In this document: one piece after another, positions 19,374 through 28,218 of the stretch
How the letters are laid out: every line of letters begins with the position of its first letter
How positions within the stretch are numbered: the first letter of the stretch is position 1
Origin: Streptomyces sp. WMMB 322
Lineage (GTDB): Bacteria > Actinomycetota > Actinomycetes > Streptomycetales > Streptomycetaceae
DNA: 64,000 nt
NCBI RefSeq assembly: GCF_900090145.1
Contig: NZ_FMHI01000017.1
Location: 1-64,000 of the forward strand
Reading direction: 5' to 3'
Notes under the pieces: generated by a model
What the model was told of the DNA's origin: nothing
The model's database searches: none
The model's input: only the letters and a program-made list of their open reading frames with translations
Program-made: the position numbers and the translations under genes

Positions 19374-19639
19374 GGCCTGCCCCCGTTCGCCCAGGCCGGC
19401 TGCTCGCCCTTGGGCCGCATGACCGCGTAGTCGGAGAAGGCGCGCAAGTAGCGGCGGTGACCGGTGCCTTGGGTGTGCTTGCGCATCCACTCCTCGACCG
19501 GTTCCGGGTCGTGCTGCGGTCCGGACTCGGCACGGCATTCGGTGGCCTCGCCCGAGACGCACTCGGCTTCGTAGACGGGTTCCGACGTCTCGTCCTGCTC
19601 GATGGTGAACGGGACGTAGCGGAACTTGCGCCGGGTCAC
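19370..19639 (-). CDS. DUF7848-like small protein, second gene of the trio
   Basis: 89 aa from GTG 19639. It begins RRKFRYVPFTIEQDETSEP, then a variant cysteine motif (EAECVSGEATECRAE), then VEEWMRKHTQGTGHRRYLRAFSDY. This matches my memory of the streptomycete DUF7848 pattern (strand, cysteines, W-x2-H-x-x-x-TGH). The start overlaps the previous stop (GTGA), as does its own stop with the next gene. Its function is unknown. Third-position bias is ordinary, so it reads as a living gene. Confidence 0.65.
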   Translation of the reverse strand: MTRRKFRYVPFTIEQDETSEPVYEAECVSGEATECRAESGPQHDPEPVEEWMRKHTQGTGHRRYLRAFSDYAVMRPKGEQPAWANGGRP

Positions 19640-19878
19640 CGCGTCGTTTTCTGCGGACAGTTGCTGTGGCGGAGAGCGGTGGCGAGGGCGCGGGCCGTCT
19701 CCACGTTGCAGCGTCCCAAGTCGATGAGCGCGCCCGGCCCCGGCCCGGTGCACGAGACCGCGTCGAGCGACAGCGACGGCAACCGCACCCCTGCGTCACT
19801 CAGGGCGTCACTCAACTCGCCACGCGCCTCTTCCGCTTCCTTGAGTTTCCCCGGAATTCCTTGTTTCTCCGTCGTCAT
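19636..19878 (-). CDS. Small hypothetical protein, first gene of the trio
   Basis: 80 aa from ATG 19878. It starts with a charged helix (KQGIPGKLKEAEEARGELSD), followed by the pattern DAGVRLPSLSLD and VxLGxC-like IDLGRCNVETARALATALR. This Leu-Pro-Ser and Ala-Leu-Ala pattern is common in short proteins beside streptomycete HTH-DUF397 pairs. Longer upstream readings run into the divergent regulator and are rejected. It is the promoter-proximal gene of the trio and faces the HTH gene across 138 bp that contain a palindrome. Confidence 0.65.
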   Translation of the reverse strand: MTTEKQGIPGKLKEAEEARGELSDALSDAGVRLPSLSLDAVSCTGPGPGALIDLGRCNVETARALATALRHSNCPQKTTR

Positions 19879-19923
19879 AACTACCCAATCCACACATTTG
19901 CCTGCAGCCCCGACCGGGGATGT

Positions 19924-19938
19924 ACTACGTTGCGTAGT
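19924..19938. promoter_or_regulatory. Candidate operator, divergent HTH/small-gene promoter
   Basis: Perfect inverted repeat ACTACG-TTG-CGTAGT in the 138-bp divergent region. It is the only clear dyad there and a natural site for the HTH protein encoded next to it. Confidence 0.5.
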
Positions 19939-20016
19939 CATAGCGTTGCCCTGCATGACGGGCGATGACCAGGTGTTCATGTCCCCAGCCGCCTTTGGGG
20001 AGACGGGAGTTGCCCG

Positions 20017-20847
20017 GTGCCAGCACGTCCCCGCCAACTGACCCCCGACCGAAGTGCCCGCCATCTGTTCGGAGCGAAGATGCGCGCCCACCGGGAGCGC
20101 GCGGACATGAGTCTTGAGGGCCTGTCGGACGTCGTGAACGTCAGCCGCAGCCACCTCGCCCGGATCGAGACAGCCGAAGCGATGCCCCCGCCGTCACTGC
20201 CGGCGCGGCTGGACGCGGCATTCGGAACGGACGGGATCTTCGAGGAGCTGTACCGGCTGGCGAGCAGGGAAATCCACCCTGATCAGTTCCGGCGCCAGAT
20301 GGAGCTGGAGGCGCGAGCCAGGCTCATTGAGCAGTACAGCCCTCAGATCGTGCCTGGCGTGGTGCAGACGGAGGACTACGCCCGCGCTCAATTCGTCCTG
20401 TCCAGCCCCAAGGCAGGCCCGGACGAGATCGAGGAGCTGGTCACGGCCCGTATGAGCCGTCAGGCGGTGCTGCGGGCCGACCCACCGCCTGACCTCTCCC
20501 TGATCCTCGACGAGGCGGTGCTCCGGCGCGCCTTCGGCGGACCGGCTGTCATGCGGGCCCAGTTGACCCGTCTCGCCGAGCTGGCGTACACACCGACGAC
20601 CGTGGTGCAGGTTCTCCCCTTCGACCAAGGGGGACATGGCCTGGTAGGAGGCCTGCTCAGGCTGATGACCATGGACGATGGCGCGCGGGTGGCCTACGAG
20701 GAGAGCATCTCCACCGGGACTTTGCTGGAGGACATTGGGATCGTCGCGGAGCGGCAGCGGGCATACGATCTGCTGAGGGCATGCGCCCTGTCGCCGCGCG
20801 ACTCGGCGGCGTTCATCACGTCCGTAATGGAGGCGCTACCGACATGA
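20017..20847 (+). CDS. XRE-family regulator with DUF5753 (WhiJ-like)
   Basis: 276-aa DNA-binding protein of the large streptomycete family that includes WhiJ. N-terminal HTH (about 18-72; LGxxMRAHRERADMSLEGL-like start, VNVSRSHLARIETAE recognition helix). It is followed by DUF5753 (about 95-270; QYSPQIVPGVVQTEDYARAQF, VLPFDQGGHGLVGGLL). GTG 20017 has GGGAG eight bases upstream. Its stop overlaps the ATG of a DUF397 gene (ATGA). In this family the HTH protein and its DUF397 partner act together in controlling development or antibiotic genes; that role is transferred from relatives, not shown here. Confidence 0.9.
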   Translation: MPARPRQLTPDRSARHLFGAKMRAHRERADMSLEGLSDVVNVSRSHLARIETAEAMPPPSLPARLDAAFGTDGIFEELYRLASREIHPDQFRRQMELEARARLIEQYSPQIVPGVVQTEDYARAQFVLSSPKAGPDEIEELVTARMSRQAVLRADPPPDLSLILDEAVLRRAFGGPAVMRAQLTRLAELAYTPTTVVQVLPFDQGGHGLVGGLLRLMTMDDGARVAYEESISTGTLLEDIGIVAERQRAYDLLRACALSPRDSAAFITSVMEALPT

Positions 20848-21065
20848 CCATCAACCCCGACCTCTCCCACGCCGGTTGGGTCAAGTCGAGCTACAGCGGC
20901 AACGGAGGCGAGAGTTGCGTCGAGTGGGCACCCACACACGTCAACTCAGGCGCCGTCCCCGTCCGCGACAGCAAGAACCCGGACGGCCCGGCCCTCACCT
21001 TCGGGCTCTCCGCCTGGACGTCGTTCATCGCCAGCGTTCAGCAGGACGAAGTCCCGGCGGTCTGA
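20844..21065 (+). CDS. DUF397 protein
   Basis: 73-aa DUF397 protein, coupled to the WhiJ-like regulator by an ATGA overlap. It has the family pattern: W-x-K-SSYSG-x-GG-x-x-CVE near the start, then VPVRDSKNPDGPALTF and the closing W-x-x-FI. Such proteins are small partners (probable antagonists) of the adjacent HTH proteins. Longer readings upstream lie inside the regulator gene and are rejected. Confidence 0.93.
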   Translation: MTINPDLSHAGWVKSSYSGNGGESCVEWAPTHVNSGAVPVRDSKNPDGPALTFGLSAWTSFIASVQQDEVPAV

Positions 21066-21119
21066 CCCTGGCCCCCGCCCGCCGACGCGCGTCCGCCGTC
21101 AACCACCGTGCTGCGGCGC

Positions 21120-21683
21120 CTACGAGTTCTCGGGCAACTTCACCGGGACGTCGGAGACACGGGCGTAGACCTCCGTCGGGCCGCCCTTCCAGGCCACCTT
21201 GAACGACTTGGTCTGGAGAGAGCCGACCTTGCCGTTCGTCCGGCTCTGGTCGCCGCCGTCGGGGCACTTGAGCGCCAGGCTCGTCCCGCCCGCCTTGCCG
21301 AGGGTGCCCGTGCAGTTCCGGCCGCGCTCGCGCAGCAGCGTCACCTTGTCGCCGACGAAGGTCAGCACGTACTGCTTGCCCTTCGCCTTCCAGATGCCCG
21401 TCAGCTTGCCGGCCTTGCCGGACTCACCGGATCCGCTGCCCTCGCCGTCGTCGTGTGCGCCGCCGCCCGCCTCGTCGGACGCGTCCCCGGAGTCGTCGCC
21501 GGACGACTGGTCCGGCTTCTCCGCGGGCTCGGACGCGGACGCGGATGTCTCCGGCTTGCCGTCCCCGCCCTCTCCCTTGCCGCCCTTGGCGTCGTCGCCG
21601 CCGCTTCCGCAACCGCTCACCAGCAGCGCACCGGCCGCGATCACGGCCACCGACCCCGCTGCCCTCCGCGCTGTCGTGCGCAC
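21120..21683 (-). CDS. Secreted lipoprotein, unknown function
   Basis: 187 aa. Signal peptide with a lipobox (LLVSGC, lipidated Cys near 25), then a disordered Gly/Ser/Asp/Glu linker of about 65 residues. A compact C-terminal domain of about 95 residues follows (LTGIWKAKGKQYVLTFVGDKVTLL, later CTGTLG, LALKCPDG), probably beta-rich with a disulphide. The linker and domain are typical of streptomycete surface lipoproteins of unknown role. Its upstream region contains one copy of a 54-bp sequence that is also the nuoN terminator. Confidence 0.82.
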   Translation of the reverse strand: MRTTARRAAGSVAVIAAGALLVSGCGSGGDDAKGGKGEGGDGKPETSASASEPAEKPDQSSGDDSGDASDEAGGGAHDDGEGSGSGESGKAGKLTGIWKAKGKQYVLTFVGDKVTLLRERGRNCTGTLGKAGGTSLALKCPDGGDQSRTNGKVGSLQTKSFKVAWKGGPTEVYARVSDVPVKLPENS

Positions 21684-21754
21684 CCGAACTCCTTCGCAGT
21701 TCTCCGGCTCCGGCCCGCAGTTTGCAGGGCCACGTCAAGTTAGCAGGCGCCCGG

Positions 21755-21808
21755 CCCGCTGAAAACGCCGCTGCCCGGCCCCCGTTGGAGGGTGCCGGGC
21801 AGCGGCGT
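21755..21808. repeat. 54-bp direct repeat, copy 1
   Basis: Identical over all 54 bases to 22567-22620. It contains a perfect 15-bp stem hairpin followed on the minus strand by TTTTC. It lies between the lipoprotein start and the toxin gene. The bases just outside the two copies differ (G versus A on the left, G versus C on the right), so the repeat boundaries are sharp. Confidence 0.95.
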
Positions 21809-21835
21809 GCGTGGCAGTCCATCCCGGGAGCGCGG

Positions 21836-21857
21836 GATATTAGTTCGTGCTAATATC
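21836..21857. promoter_or_regulatory. Candidate operator/promoter of the toxin-antitoxin pair
   Basis: Perfect palindrome GATATTAG-TTCGTG-CTAATATC ending five bases before the toxin start codon. The AT-rich right arm contains TAATAT (21851-21856), a good -10. This would start the mRNA at or next to the GTG, giving a leaderless message. It is a likely antitoxin-binding site for autoregulation. Confidence 0.65.
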
Positions 21858-21862
21858 GACAG

Positions 21863-22261
21863 GTGGAAGGGCCATACGAGCTCAGATTCTTCGAAGATGT
21901 TCTGCAATGGATCAACGACCTCGCCAAGCAGGACCGGGAGAGCTACCTTCATGTGATCGCCGCGCTGGAACGGCTGCAAGAAGCCGGCCCCGCACTCCGT
22001 CGCCCCAGCGTCGGTGCGATCGACGGAAGCCGGTACCGGAACATGCGGGAACTGCGTCCACGCAGCGGCGGAGCCGTCAGCATCCGGTTGCTCTTCGTCT
22101 TCGATCCGACACGGAAAGCGATCTTCCTTGTCGCAGGGGACAAAGCCACCGGACGCCGGTGGAACTCCTGGTACCCCAAGGCGATCAGGGAGGCCGACGA
22201 CAAGTACACGGCCTATCTGGAGGCTCTGAAGGAAGAGGACGGGAATGATGGCTCGCGCTGA
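21863..22261 (+). CDS. RelE/HigB-type toxin of a type II toxin-antitoxin pair
   Basis: 132-aa protein of the phage-derived Gp49/HigB-like group in the RelE superfamily, predicted mRNA interferase. It begins with the strand-helix pattern YELRFFEDVLQWINDL, has a central GSRYRNMRELRPRS basic strand and IRLLFVFDPTRKAIFLVAGDK core, and ends with basic residues near RRWNSWYPKAI, where such toxins carry catalytic groups. GTG 21863 directly follows a palindrome and has no ribosome site, consistent with a leaderless message. Overlaps the antitoxin by 17 bp. Toxin-first order is typical of HigBA. Confidence 0.82.
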   Translation: MEGPYELRFFEDVLQWINDLAKQDRESYLHVIAALERLQEAGPALRRPSVGAIDGSRYRNMRELRPRSGGAVSIRLLFVFDPTRKAIFLVAGDKATGRRWNSWYPKAIREADDKYTAYLEALKEEDGNDGSR

Positions 22262-22565
22262 AGAACTCGGAACAATGGCAGACGTCACCGCAGATCTCGG
22301 CCCTGCGGACCGTGAACGGGTCGACGAGCTCAAGCGGGAAATGCTCGACGCCGAGCGCGGCCATGAGCTGGCCTCGCTCCGCAAGGCACAGGGACTGTCC
22401 CAGACGGATGTGGCCGAGGCCATGGGAGTGACGCAAGGACGTGTGAGTCAGATTGAACGTGGCCAGGCCGGTCTCGACACCGCCACCATGGCCGCCTTTC
22501 TGCACGCTATCGGAGGCGAGCTGACGATACTGGCCACCATCGGCAACGTGTCCGTCCGGCTCTGA
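22245..22565 (+). CDS. XRE-family antitoxin
   Basis: 106-aa helix-turn-helix protein (HTH about 42-95; ELASLRKAQGLSQTDVAEAMG and VTQGRVSQIERG). It carries an N-terminal helical arm that in relatives wraps the toxin. The start at ATG 22245 (or 22248) follows GAGGA. It is overlapped by the toxin gene, so the two are translated together. It probably neutralises the toxin and represses the palindromic promoter at 21836. It ends one base before the second 54-bp repeat, whose hairpin would terminate this transcript. Confidence 0.88.
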   Translation: MMARAEELGTMADVTADLGPADRERVDELKREMLDAERGHELASLRKAQGLSQTDVAEAMGVTQGRVSQIERGQAGLDTATMAAFLHAIGGELTILATIGNVSVRL

Positions 22566-22566
22566 A

Positions 22567-22620
22567 CCCGCTGAAAACGCCGCTGCCCGGCCCCCGTTGG
22601 AGGGTGCCGGGCAGCGGCGT
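22567..22620. repeat. 54-bp direct repeat, copy 2; nuoN terminator
   Basis: Second identical copy. Its 15-bp perfect stem (22577-22591 with 22606-22620) begins 24 bp past the nuoN stop and is followed on the minus strand by TTTTC, so it is a proper intrinsic terminator for the nuo operon. It also faces the antitoxin gene from the other side. Confidence 0.93.
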
Positions 22621-22644
22621 CGTGCGGCGTGACGGAGCCGCGTG

Positions 22645-24312
22645 CTAGCGGACGAAGACACCCGCCTGGCTCGCGAGGTCCAGGAAGTACTGCGGGGCGA
22701 CGCCCAGCCCGATCGTCACCACCACACCGGCCGTGATGGCGGACGTCGTCCACACGCTGGGAACGGCGACCGTCGGCCCGTCCGCCTTCGGCTCGCTGAG
22801 GAACATCAGCACGATCACGCGGATGTAGAAGAACGCCGCGATCGCCGAGGCGATCACACCGACGACGACGAGCGCGCCCGCACCGCCCTCCGCGGCCGCC
22901 TTGAACACGGCGAACTTGCCCGAGAAGCCGGACGTCATCGGAATGCCCGCGAACGCCAGCAGGAACACCCCGAAGACGGTGGCCAGCAGTGGTGAACGGC
23001 GCCCCAGCCCCGCCCACTTGGACAGGTGCGTGGCCTCGCCGCCGGCGTCCCGTACGAGCGTCACCACCGCGAACGCGCCGAGCGTCACAAACGAGTAGGC
23101 GCCCAGGTAGAAGAGCACCGAGGAGACGCCGTCGCGCGAGGTGGCGATGACGCCGGCGAGCAGGAAGCCCGCGTGCGCGATCGAGGAGTAGGCCAGCAGC
23201 CGCTTTATGTCGGTCTGCGTGATCGCGATGACCGCGCCCGCCAGCATCGTCAGGATCGCGACGCCCCACATCACCGGACGCCAGTCCCAGCGCAGGCCCG
23301 GCAGCACCACGTACAGCAGACGCAGCAGCGCACCGAACGCGGCGACCTTCGTCGCGGCCGCCATGAAGCCGGTGACCGGCGTCGGGGCGCCCTGGTAGAC
23401 GTCGGGCGTCCACATGTGGAACGGCACCGCACCGACCTTGAACAGCAGGCCCATGACGACCAGGGCACCGCCGATCAGCAGCAACGCGTCGTTGCCGGTG
23501 GTCTCGGCGAGGACGGCGCTCGTGGCCCGGTCGGCGTTGCCGATGGCGCGGGCGATGCCCGAGTAGCCGAAGGTGCCCGCGTACCCGTACAGGAGGGCCG
23601 CGCCGAAGAGCAGGAACGCCGAGGAGAAGGCGCCCAGCAGGAAGTACTTGACCGCCGCCTCCTGCGAGAGCAGCCGCCGACGGCGGGCCAGCGCGCACAG
23701 CAGGTACAGCGGCAGGGAGAAGACCTCGAGCGCAATGAAGAGCGTCAGCAGGTCGTTGGCGGCGGGGAAGATGAGCATGCCGCCGACGGCGAACATCAGC
23801 AGCGGATAGACCTCTGTGGTCGTCCAGCCGGCCTTCGTGGCCTCCTTCTCGCCCTCACCGCCCGGCACCGACGCGGGCTGCGCGGCGAAGGAGTCGACGT
23901 GGGCCCGGTTCTGGTGCGCCCGCGGCTCCAGCCGGCGCTCGGCGAAGACGAACACCGAGACGAGCCCGACCAGCAGGATCGTGCCCTGCAGGAAGAGCGC
24001 CGGCCCGTCGACGGCGATGGCGCCCATGCCCGCGACCGCGGCCTTGCTCGTCCCGTGCCCCGTGACCGCGAGGCCCAGCACCGCCGCGAAGGCTGCGGTG
24101 AGCCCGAGCCCGGCGAGGATCAACTGCGCGCCGTAGCGCAGCTTCCGCGGCAGGAACGCCTCCAGGACGATGCCGATGACGGCCGCCCCCAGCACGATCA
24201 GCGTCGGGGACAGCGCCCCGTACTCGATCTTCGGGGCCTGGAGTTGCTCGGCCCCCAGTGTCCACAGGCTGGGGACAGCCGCTGCCGTCCCCGCCGTTGC
24301 CACCGCGCTCAC
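22645..24312 (-). CDS. nuoN: NADH-quinone oxidoreductase subunit N
   Basis: Antiporter-like membrane subunit of complex I, 555 aa with about 14 helices. Family core: LFIALEVFSLPLYLLCAL, EAAVKYFLLGAFSSAFLLFG, FKVGAVPFHMWTPDVYQGAPTPVTGFMA (proton-path Lys and the discontinuous helix) and KRLLAYSSIAHAGF. A hydrophilic insertion between TMs (about 120-160, EPRAHQNRAHVDSFAAQ) is actinobacterial. Last gene of the operon: its GTG overlaps the nuoM stop (GTGA), and a hairpin terminator follows. Confidence 0.97.
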   Translation of the reverse strand: MSAVATAGTAAAVPSLWTLGAEQLQAPKIEYGALSPTLIVLGAAVIGIVLEAFLPRKLRYGAQLILAGLGLTAAFAAVLGLAVTGHGTSKAAVAGMGAIAVDGPALFLQGTILLVGLVSVFVFAERRLEPRAHQNRAHVDSFAAQPASVPGGEGEKEATKAGWTTTEVYPLLMFAVGGMLIFPAANDLLTLFIALEVFSLPLYLLCALARRRRLLSQEAAVKYFLLGAFSSAFLLFGAALLYGYAGTFGYSGIARAIGNADRATSAVLAETTGNDALLLIGGALVVMGLLFKVGAVPFHMWTPDVYQGAPTPVTGFMAAATKVAAFGALLRLLYVVLPGLRWDWRPVMWGVAILTMLAGAVIAITQTDIKRLLAYSSIAHAGFLLAGVIATSRDGVSSVLFYLGAYSFVTLGAFAVVTLVRDAGGEATHLSKWAGLGRRSPLLATVFGVFLLAFAGIPMTSGFSGKFAVFKAAAEGGAGALVVVGVIASAIAAFFYIRVIVLMFLSEPKADGPTVAVPSVWTTSAITAGVVVTIGLGVAPQYFLDLASQAGVFVR

Positions 24313-25958
24313 TCGTGGTCACCTCCGGCGTGCTCAGCCGGCTTGTTGTCGGACCGGCCCGTCTCTGCGACTTGGTGGTCCGGTTTCGGGTCCTTCTTCT
24401 GCACGTCCGAGAGCGTGTGCTCGACGGCCGGATTGACGATCTCCGTCAGGGGCTTCGGGAAGACCCCGAGGAAGATCAACAGCGCGACGAGCGGTGCCGC
24501 CACGGCCAGTTCACGCGCCCGCAGGTCCGGCATCGCCCGCACCTCGGGCTTCTCCACCGGCCCCGTCATGGTGCGCTGGTACATCAGCAGGACGTACAGC
24601 GCGGCGAGGACGATGCCCACCGTCGCGACGACGCCCGCCACCGGGTAACGGCTGAACGTGCCGACGAGCACCAGGAATTCGCTGACGAACGGGGCGAGAC
24701 CCGGGAGCGACAGCGTCGCCAGACCGCCCACGAGGAACGTCCCCGCCAGCACGGGCGCGACCTTCTGCACCCCGCCGTAGTCCGCGATGAGACGCGAGCC
24801 GCGGCGGCTGATGAGGAAGCCGGCCACCAGCATCAGCGCGGCGGTGGAGACGCCGTGGAAGACCATGTAGAGCGTGGCGCCGCTCTGGCCCTGGCTGGTC
24901 ATCGCGAAGACGCCGAGGATGATGAAGCCGAAGTGGGAGATGGACGCGTAGGCGATCAGCCGCTTGATGTCCCGCTGGCCCACGGCCAGCAGCGCACCGT
25001 AGATGATGCTCACCAGCGCCAGCACCAGCACCACCGGCGTCGCCCACTTGCTCGCCTCCGGGAAGAGGCCGAGGCAGAAGCGGAGCATCGCGAAGGTGCC
25101 GACCTTGTCGACGACGGCGGTGATCAGTACGGCCACCGGCGCCGTCGACTCGCCCATGGCGTTGGGCAGCCAGGTGTGCAGCGGCCACAGCGGCGCCTTC
25201 ACCGCGAAGGCGAAGAAGAAGCCGAGGAAGAGCAGCCGCTCGATGTTCGTGTCGAGCTGGAAGCCGCCTTCGGCACGGGCCTCCAGGATCCGCTGCAGCG
25301 AGAAGGTACCCCCGCCGAGCTGGTCGGAGGTGACGACGAAGAGGCCGATCACCGCGGCCAGCATGATCAGACCGCCGGCGAGGTTGTAGAGCAGGAACTT
25401 CACGGCCGCGTACGAGCGCTGCTTCGCGGCCTCCTCCTCGCCCGCCGCGTGCGCACGGTCCCCGAAGCCTCCGATGAGGAAGTACATCGGGATGAGCATC
25501 GCTTCGAAGAAGACGTAGAAGAGGAAGACGTCCGTCGCGGCGAAGGAGATGATCACCATCGCCTCGGTGGCGAGCATCAGCGCGAAGAAGCCCTGAGTGG
25601 GACGCCACCGCCGGTTGGGACGTGCGGGCTCCAGCTCGTCCGCGTCGTGCCAGGCCGCTCCGATGATGAACGGCAGCAGCAGCGCGGTGAGCGCGATCAG
25701 TACGGCAGCGATGCCGTCCACGCCCAGCTCGTAGCGCACGCCGAAGTCCGGGATCCACGCGTGCGATTCGGTGAGCTGGTACCGCGCACCGCCCGGCTGG
25801 AAGCGGGCCAGCACGATCAGCGAGAACACCAGCGTCGCCACGGAGAAGAGCAGCGCCACCCACTTCGCGGCGTTCCTCTTGGCGGCGGGCACGGCCGCCG
25901 TGGCGATCGCGCCGACCGCGGGAAGCGCGGCCGTGACCGTCAGCAGGGGAAATGACAT
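24309..25958 (-). CDS. nuoM: NADH-quinone oxidoreductase subunit M
   Basis: Proton-pumping antiporter-like subunit, 549 aa. Characteristic segments: YELGVDGIAAVLIALTALLLP, FFEAMLIPMYFLIGGFG, VKAPLWPLHTWLPNAMGESTAPVAVLITAVVDKVG (essential Lys/Glu) and KRLIAYASISHFGFIILG. The last 40 residues are a charged cytoplasmic tail (KKDPKPDHQVAETGR and on). It starts three bases after the nuoL stop and overlaps nuoN by 4 bp. Confidence 0.97.
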   Translation of the reverse strand: MSFPLLTVTAALPAVGAIATAAVPAAKRNAAKWVALLFSVATLVFSLIVLARFQPGGARYQLTESHAWIPDFGVRYELGVDGIAAVLIALTALLLPFIIGAAWHDADELEPARPNRRWRPTQGFFALMLATEAMVIISFAATDVFLFYVFFEAMLIPMYFLIGGFGDRAHAAGEEEAAKQRSYAAVKFLLYNLAGGLIMLAAVIGLFVVTSDQLGGGTFSLQRILEARAEGGFQLDTNIERLLFLGFFFAFAVKAPLWPLHTWLPNAMGESTAPVAVLITAVVDKVGTFAMLRFCLGLFPEASKWATPVVLVLALVSIIYGALLAVGQRDIKRLIAYASISHFGFIILGVFAMTSQGQSGATLYMVFHGVSTAALMLVAGFLISRRGSRLIADYGGVQKVAPVLAGTFLVGGLATLSLPGLAPFVSEFLVLVGTFSRYPVAGVVATVGIVLAALYVLLMYQRTMTGPVEKPEVRAMPDLRARELAVAAPLVALLIFLGVFPKPLTEIVNPAVEHTLSDVQKKDPKPDHQVAETGRSDNKPAEHAGGDHE

Positions 25959-25961
25959 GAC

Positions 25962-27905
25962 TCAGACCGCCCTCATCAGCAGGGTCGCGGCGACCAGAAC
26001 CGCCGCGCCGCCGAACATCGAGACCGCGTACGAGCGGACGAAACCGTTCTGGACCCGGCGCGCACGGCCGGAGAGCCCGCCGAAGGCGGCGGCGGTGCCG
26101 TTGACGGCGCCGTCGACCACCTTGTTGTCGGCGTAGACCAGCCCGCGCGTCAGGTACTCGCCGGGCTTGACCAGGACGACGTGGTTGATGTCGTCCTGGA
26201 GCAGGTCGCGGCGCGCCGCACGGGTCAGCAGGCTGGCGCGCGGCGCGACCGACGGCACGGGCCGGCGCCCGTACTGCAGCCAGGCCGCGGCGACGCCGAG
26301 GAGGAGGGCCACGACGGTCATGCCCGTCACCACGGCCGCGGAGAACGGCGAGTGCCCGTGCTCGAACTGCGTGACGGGCTCCAACCAGTGCACGAAGGAC
26401 TCGCCGATGCTGAACAGGCCGCCCGCGAAGACCGATCCGACGGCGAGCACGATCATCGGGATCGTCATGACCTTCGGCGACTCGTGGGGGTGCGGGCCCC
26501 CGTGCTCGCCGTGCACCTCGGCTGCGGGCTCCACGTCGGGCTCGTCGGCCGACGGGGTGGTGCTGCGCCAGCGCTCCTCGCCGAAGAAGGTCATCAGCAT
26601 CACGCGCGTCATGTAGTACGCGGTGATGGCGGCGCCGACCAGCGTGACCGTGCCGAGGATCAGGCCCTGCGTGCCGCCCTTGGCGAAGGCCGCCTCGATG
26701 ATGAGGTCCTTGGAGAAGAAGCCGGAGAGCCCCGGGAAGCCGATGATGGCGAGGTAGCCCAGGCCGAACGTCACGAACGTGACCGGCATGTACTTGCGCA
26801 GGCCGCCGTACCTGCGCATGTCGACCTCGTCGTTCATCCCGTGCATAACGCTGCCGGCGCCGAGGAAGAGGCCCGCCTTGAAGAAGCCGTGCGTGACGAG
26901 GTGCATGATGGCGAACGCGTAGCCGATCGGGCCGAGTCCGGCCGCCAGCACCATGTAGCCGATCTGCGACATCGTCGAACCGGCCAGTGCCTTCTTGATG
27001 TCGTCCTTCGCGCAACCGACGATCGCACCGTAGAGGAGCGTGACCGCGCCGACCACGACGACCACCGTCTGCGCGTCCGGCGCTCCGTTGAAGATCGCGC
27101 CGGAGCGGGTGATGAGGTAGACGCCCGCGGTCACCATCGTCGCGGCGTGGATGAGGGCGGAGACCGGCGTCGGGCCCTCCATCGCGTCACCCAGCCAGGA
27201 CTGCAGCGGCACCTGTGCGGACTTGCCGCACGCCGCGAGCAGCAGCATCAGCCCGATCGCCGTCAGTTTGCCCTCGCCCGCGTCCGTCGCGTTCTCCAGT
27301 ACGGGCGCGAAGGTGAAGGTGCCGAAGGTGGTGAACATCAGGAAGATCGCGATGGCCAGGCCCGCGTCACCGACGCGGTTGACCAGGAACGCCTTCTTCG
27401 CCGCCACCGCCGCGCTCGGCTTGAACTGCCAGAATCCGATGAGCAGGTACGAGGCGAGGCCGACGCCCTCCCAGCCGACGTACAGCAGCAGGTAGTTGTC
27501 GGCGAGGACGAGCAGCAGCATCGCCGCGAGGAACAGGTTGAGATACCCGAAGAACCGGCGGCGGCCGACGTCGTGCTCCATGTAGCCGACCGAGTAGATG
27601 TGGATCAGCGTGCCCACACCGGTGATCAGCAGCACGAACGTCATGGCGAGCTGGTCGAGCTGGAAGGCGACGTCCGCCTGGAAGCTCTCCACCGGCACCC
27701 AGCTGAACAGGTGCTGGTGCAGGGCGCGTTCGTCGGTGGGCCTGCCCAGCATCCCGGCGAAGAGCACGACGCCGGTCACGAACGAGGCCCCGGAGAGCAG
27801 CACGCCCAGCCAGTGCCCGCTCCGGTCGAGTTTCCTGCCGCCGCACAGCAGCACCGCCGCGCCCAGCAGCGGGAAGCCGACGAGCAGTCCGATCAATGAC
27901 TCCAC
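25962..27905 (-). CDS. nuoL: NADH-quinone oxidoreductase subunit L
   Basis: Largest antiporter-like subunit of complex I, 647 aa, GTG 27905 with AAGGGG upstream. Markers: [90 protein letters not shown] and [16 protein letters not shown]. The C-terminus retains the region forming the long lateral helix ([29 protein letters not shown]). A His-rich loop ([20 protein letters not shown]) precedes it and could bind metal or be a simple linker. Confidence 0.97.
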   Translation of the reverse strand: MESLIGLLVGFPLLGAAVLLCGGRKLDRSGHWLGVLLSGASFVTGVVLFAGMLGRPTDERALHQHLFSWVPVESFQADVAFQLDQLAMTFVLLITGVGTLIHIYSVGYMEHDVGRRRFFGYLNLFLAAMLLLVLADNYLLLYVGWEGVGLASYLLIGFWQFKPSAAVAAKKAFLVNRVGDAGLAIAIFLMFTTFGTFTFAPVLENATDAGEGKLTAIGLMLLLAACGKSAQVPLQSWLGDAMEGPTPVSALIHAATMVTAGVYLITRSGAIFNGAPDAQTVVVVVGAVTLLYGAIVGCAKDDIKKALAGSTMSQIGYMVLAAGLGPIGYAFAIMHLVTHGFFKAGLFLGAGSVMHGMNDEVDMRRYGGLRKYMPVTFVTFGLGYLAIIGFPGLSGFFSKDLIIEAAFAKGGTQGLILGTVTLVGAAITAYYMTRVMLMTFFGEERWRSTTPSADEPDVEPAAEVHGEHGGPHPHESPKVMTIPMIVLAVGSVFAGGLFSIGESFVHWLEPVTQFEHGHSPFSAAVVTGMTVVALLLGVAAAWLQYGRRPVPSVAPRASLLTRAARRDLLQDDINHVVLVKPGEYLTRGLVYADNKVVDGAVNGTAAAFGGLSGRARRVQNGFVRSYAVSMFGGAAVLVAATLLMRAV

Positions 27906-27918
27906 TGGTTCGTACCCC

Positions 27919-28218
27919 TTACAGCTTCATCAGGCTGGCGTCGTCGACCGAGGCCGAGTGACGGGAGCGGTACATCATCACGATGATCGCCAGCCCGACC
28001 ACTACCTCGGCCGCCGCGACGACCATGACGAAGAACGCCATGATCTGGCCGTCGAGATTGCCGTGGATGCGGGAGAAGGCGACCAGGGTCAAGTTCGCCG
28101 CGTTCAGCATCAGTTCGATGCACATGAACACCACGATCGCGTTCCGCCTGATCAGCACTCCGGCGGCACCGATGGTGAACAGCACCGCAGCGAGATAGAC
28201 GTAGTTGACGGGACTCAC
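27919..28218 (-). CDS. nuoK: NADH-quinone oxidoreductase subunit K
   Basis: Small three-helix membrane subunit, 99 aa. It has the conserved Glu of TM2 in [19 protein letters not shown] and a second acidic site in [13 protein letters not shown], both on the proton path. The GTG start overlaps the nuoJ stop (GTGA). Length and topology are standard. Confidence 0.97.
   Translation of the reverse strand: MSPVNYVYLAAVLFTIGAAGVLIRRNAIVVFMCIELMLNAANLTLVAFSRIHGNLDGQIMAFFVMVVAAAEVVVGLAIIVMMYRSRHSASVDDASLMKL

Noticed and set aside
21755-22620. Integron attC sites
   Set aside because: The 54-bp hairpins do not show the R'/R'' core pairs and no integrase is visible; terminator duplication explains them better.
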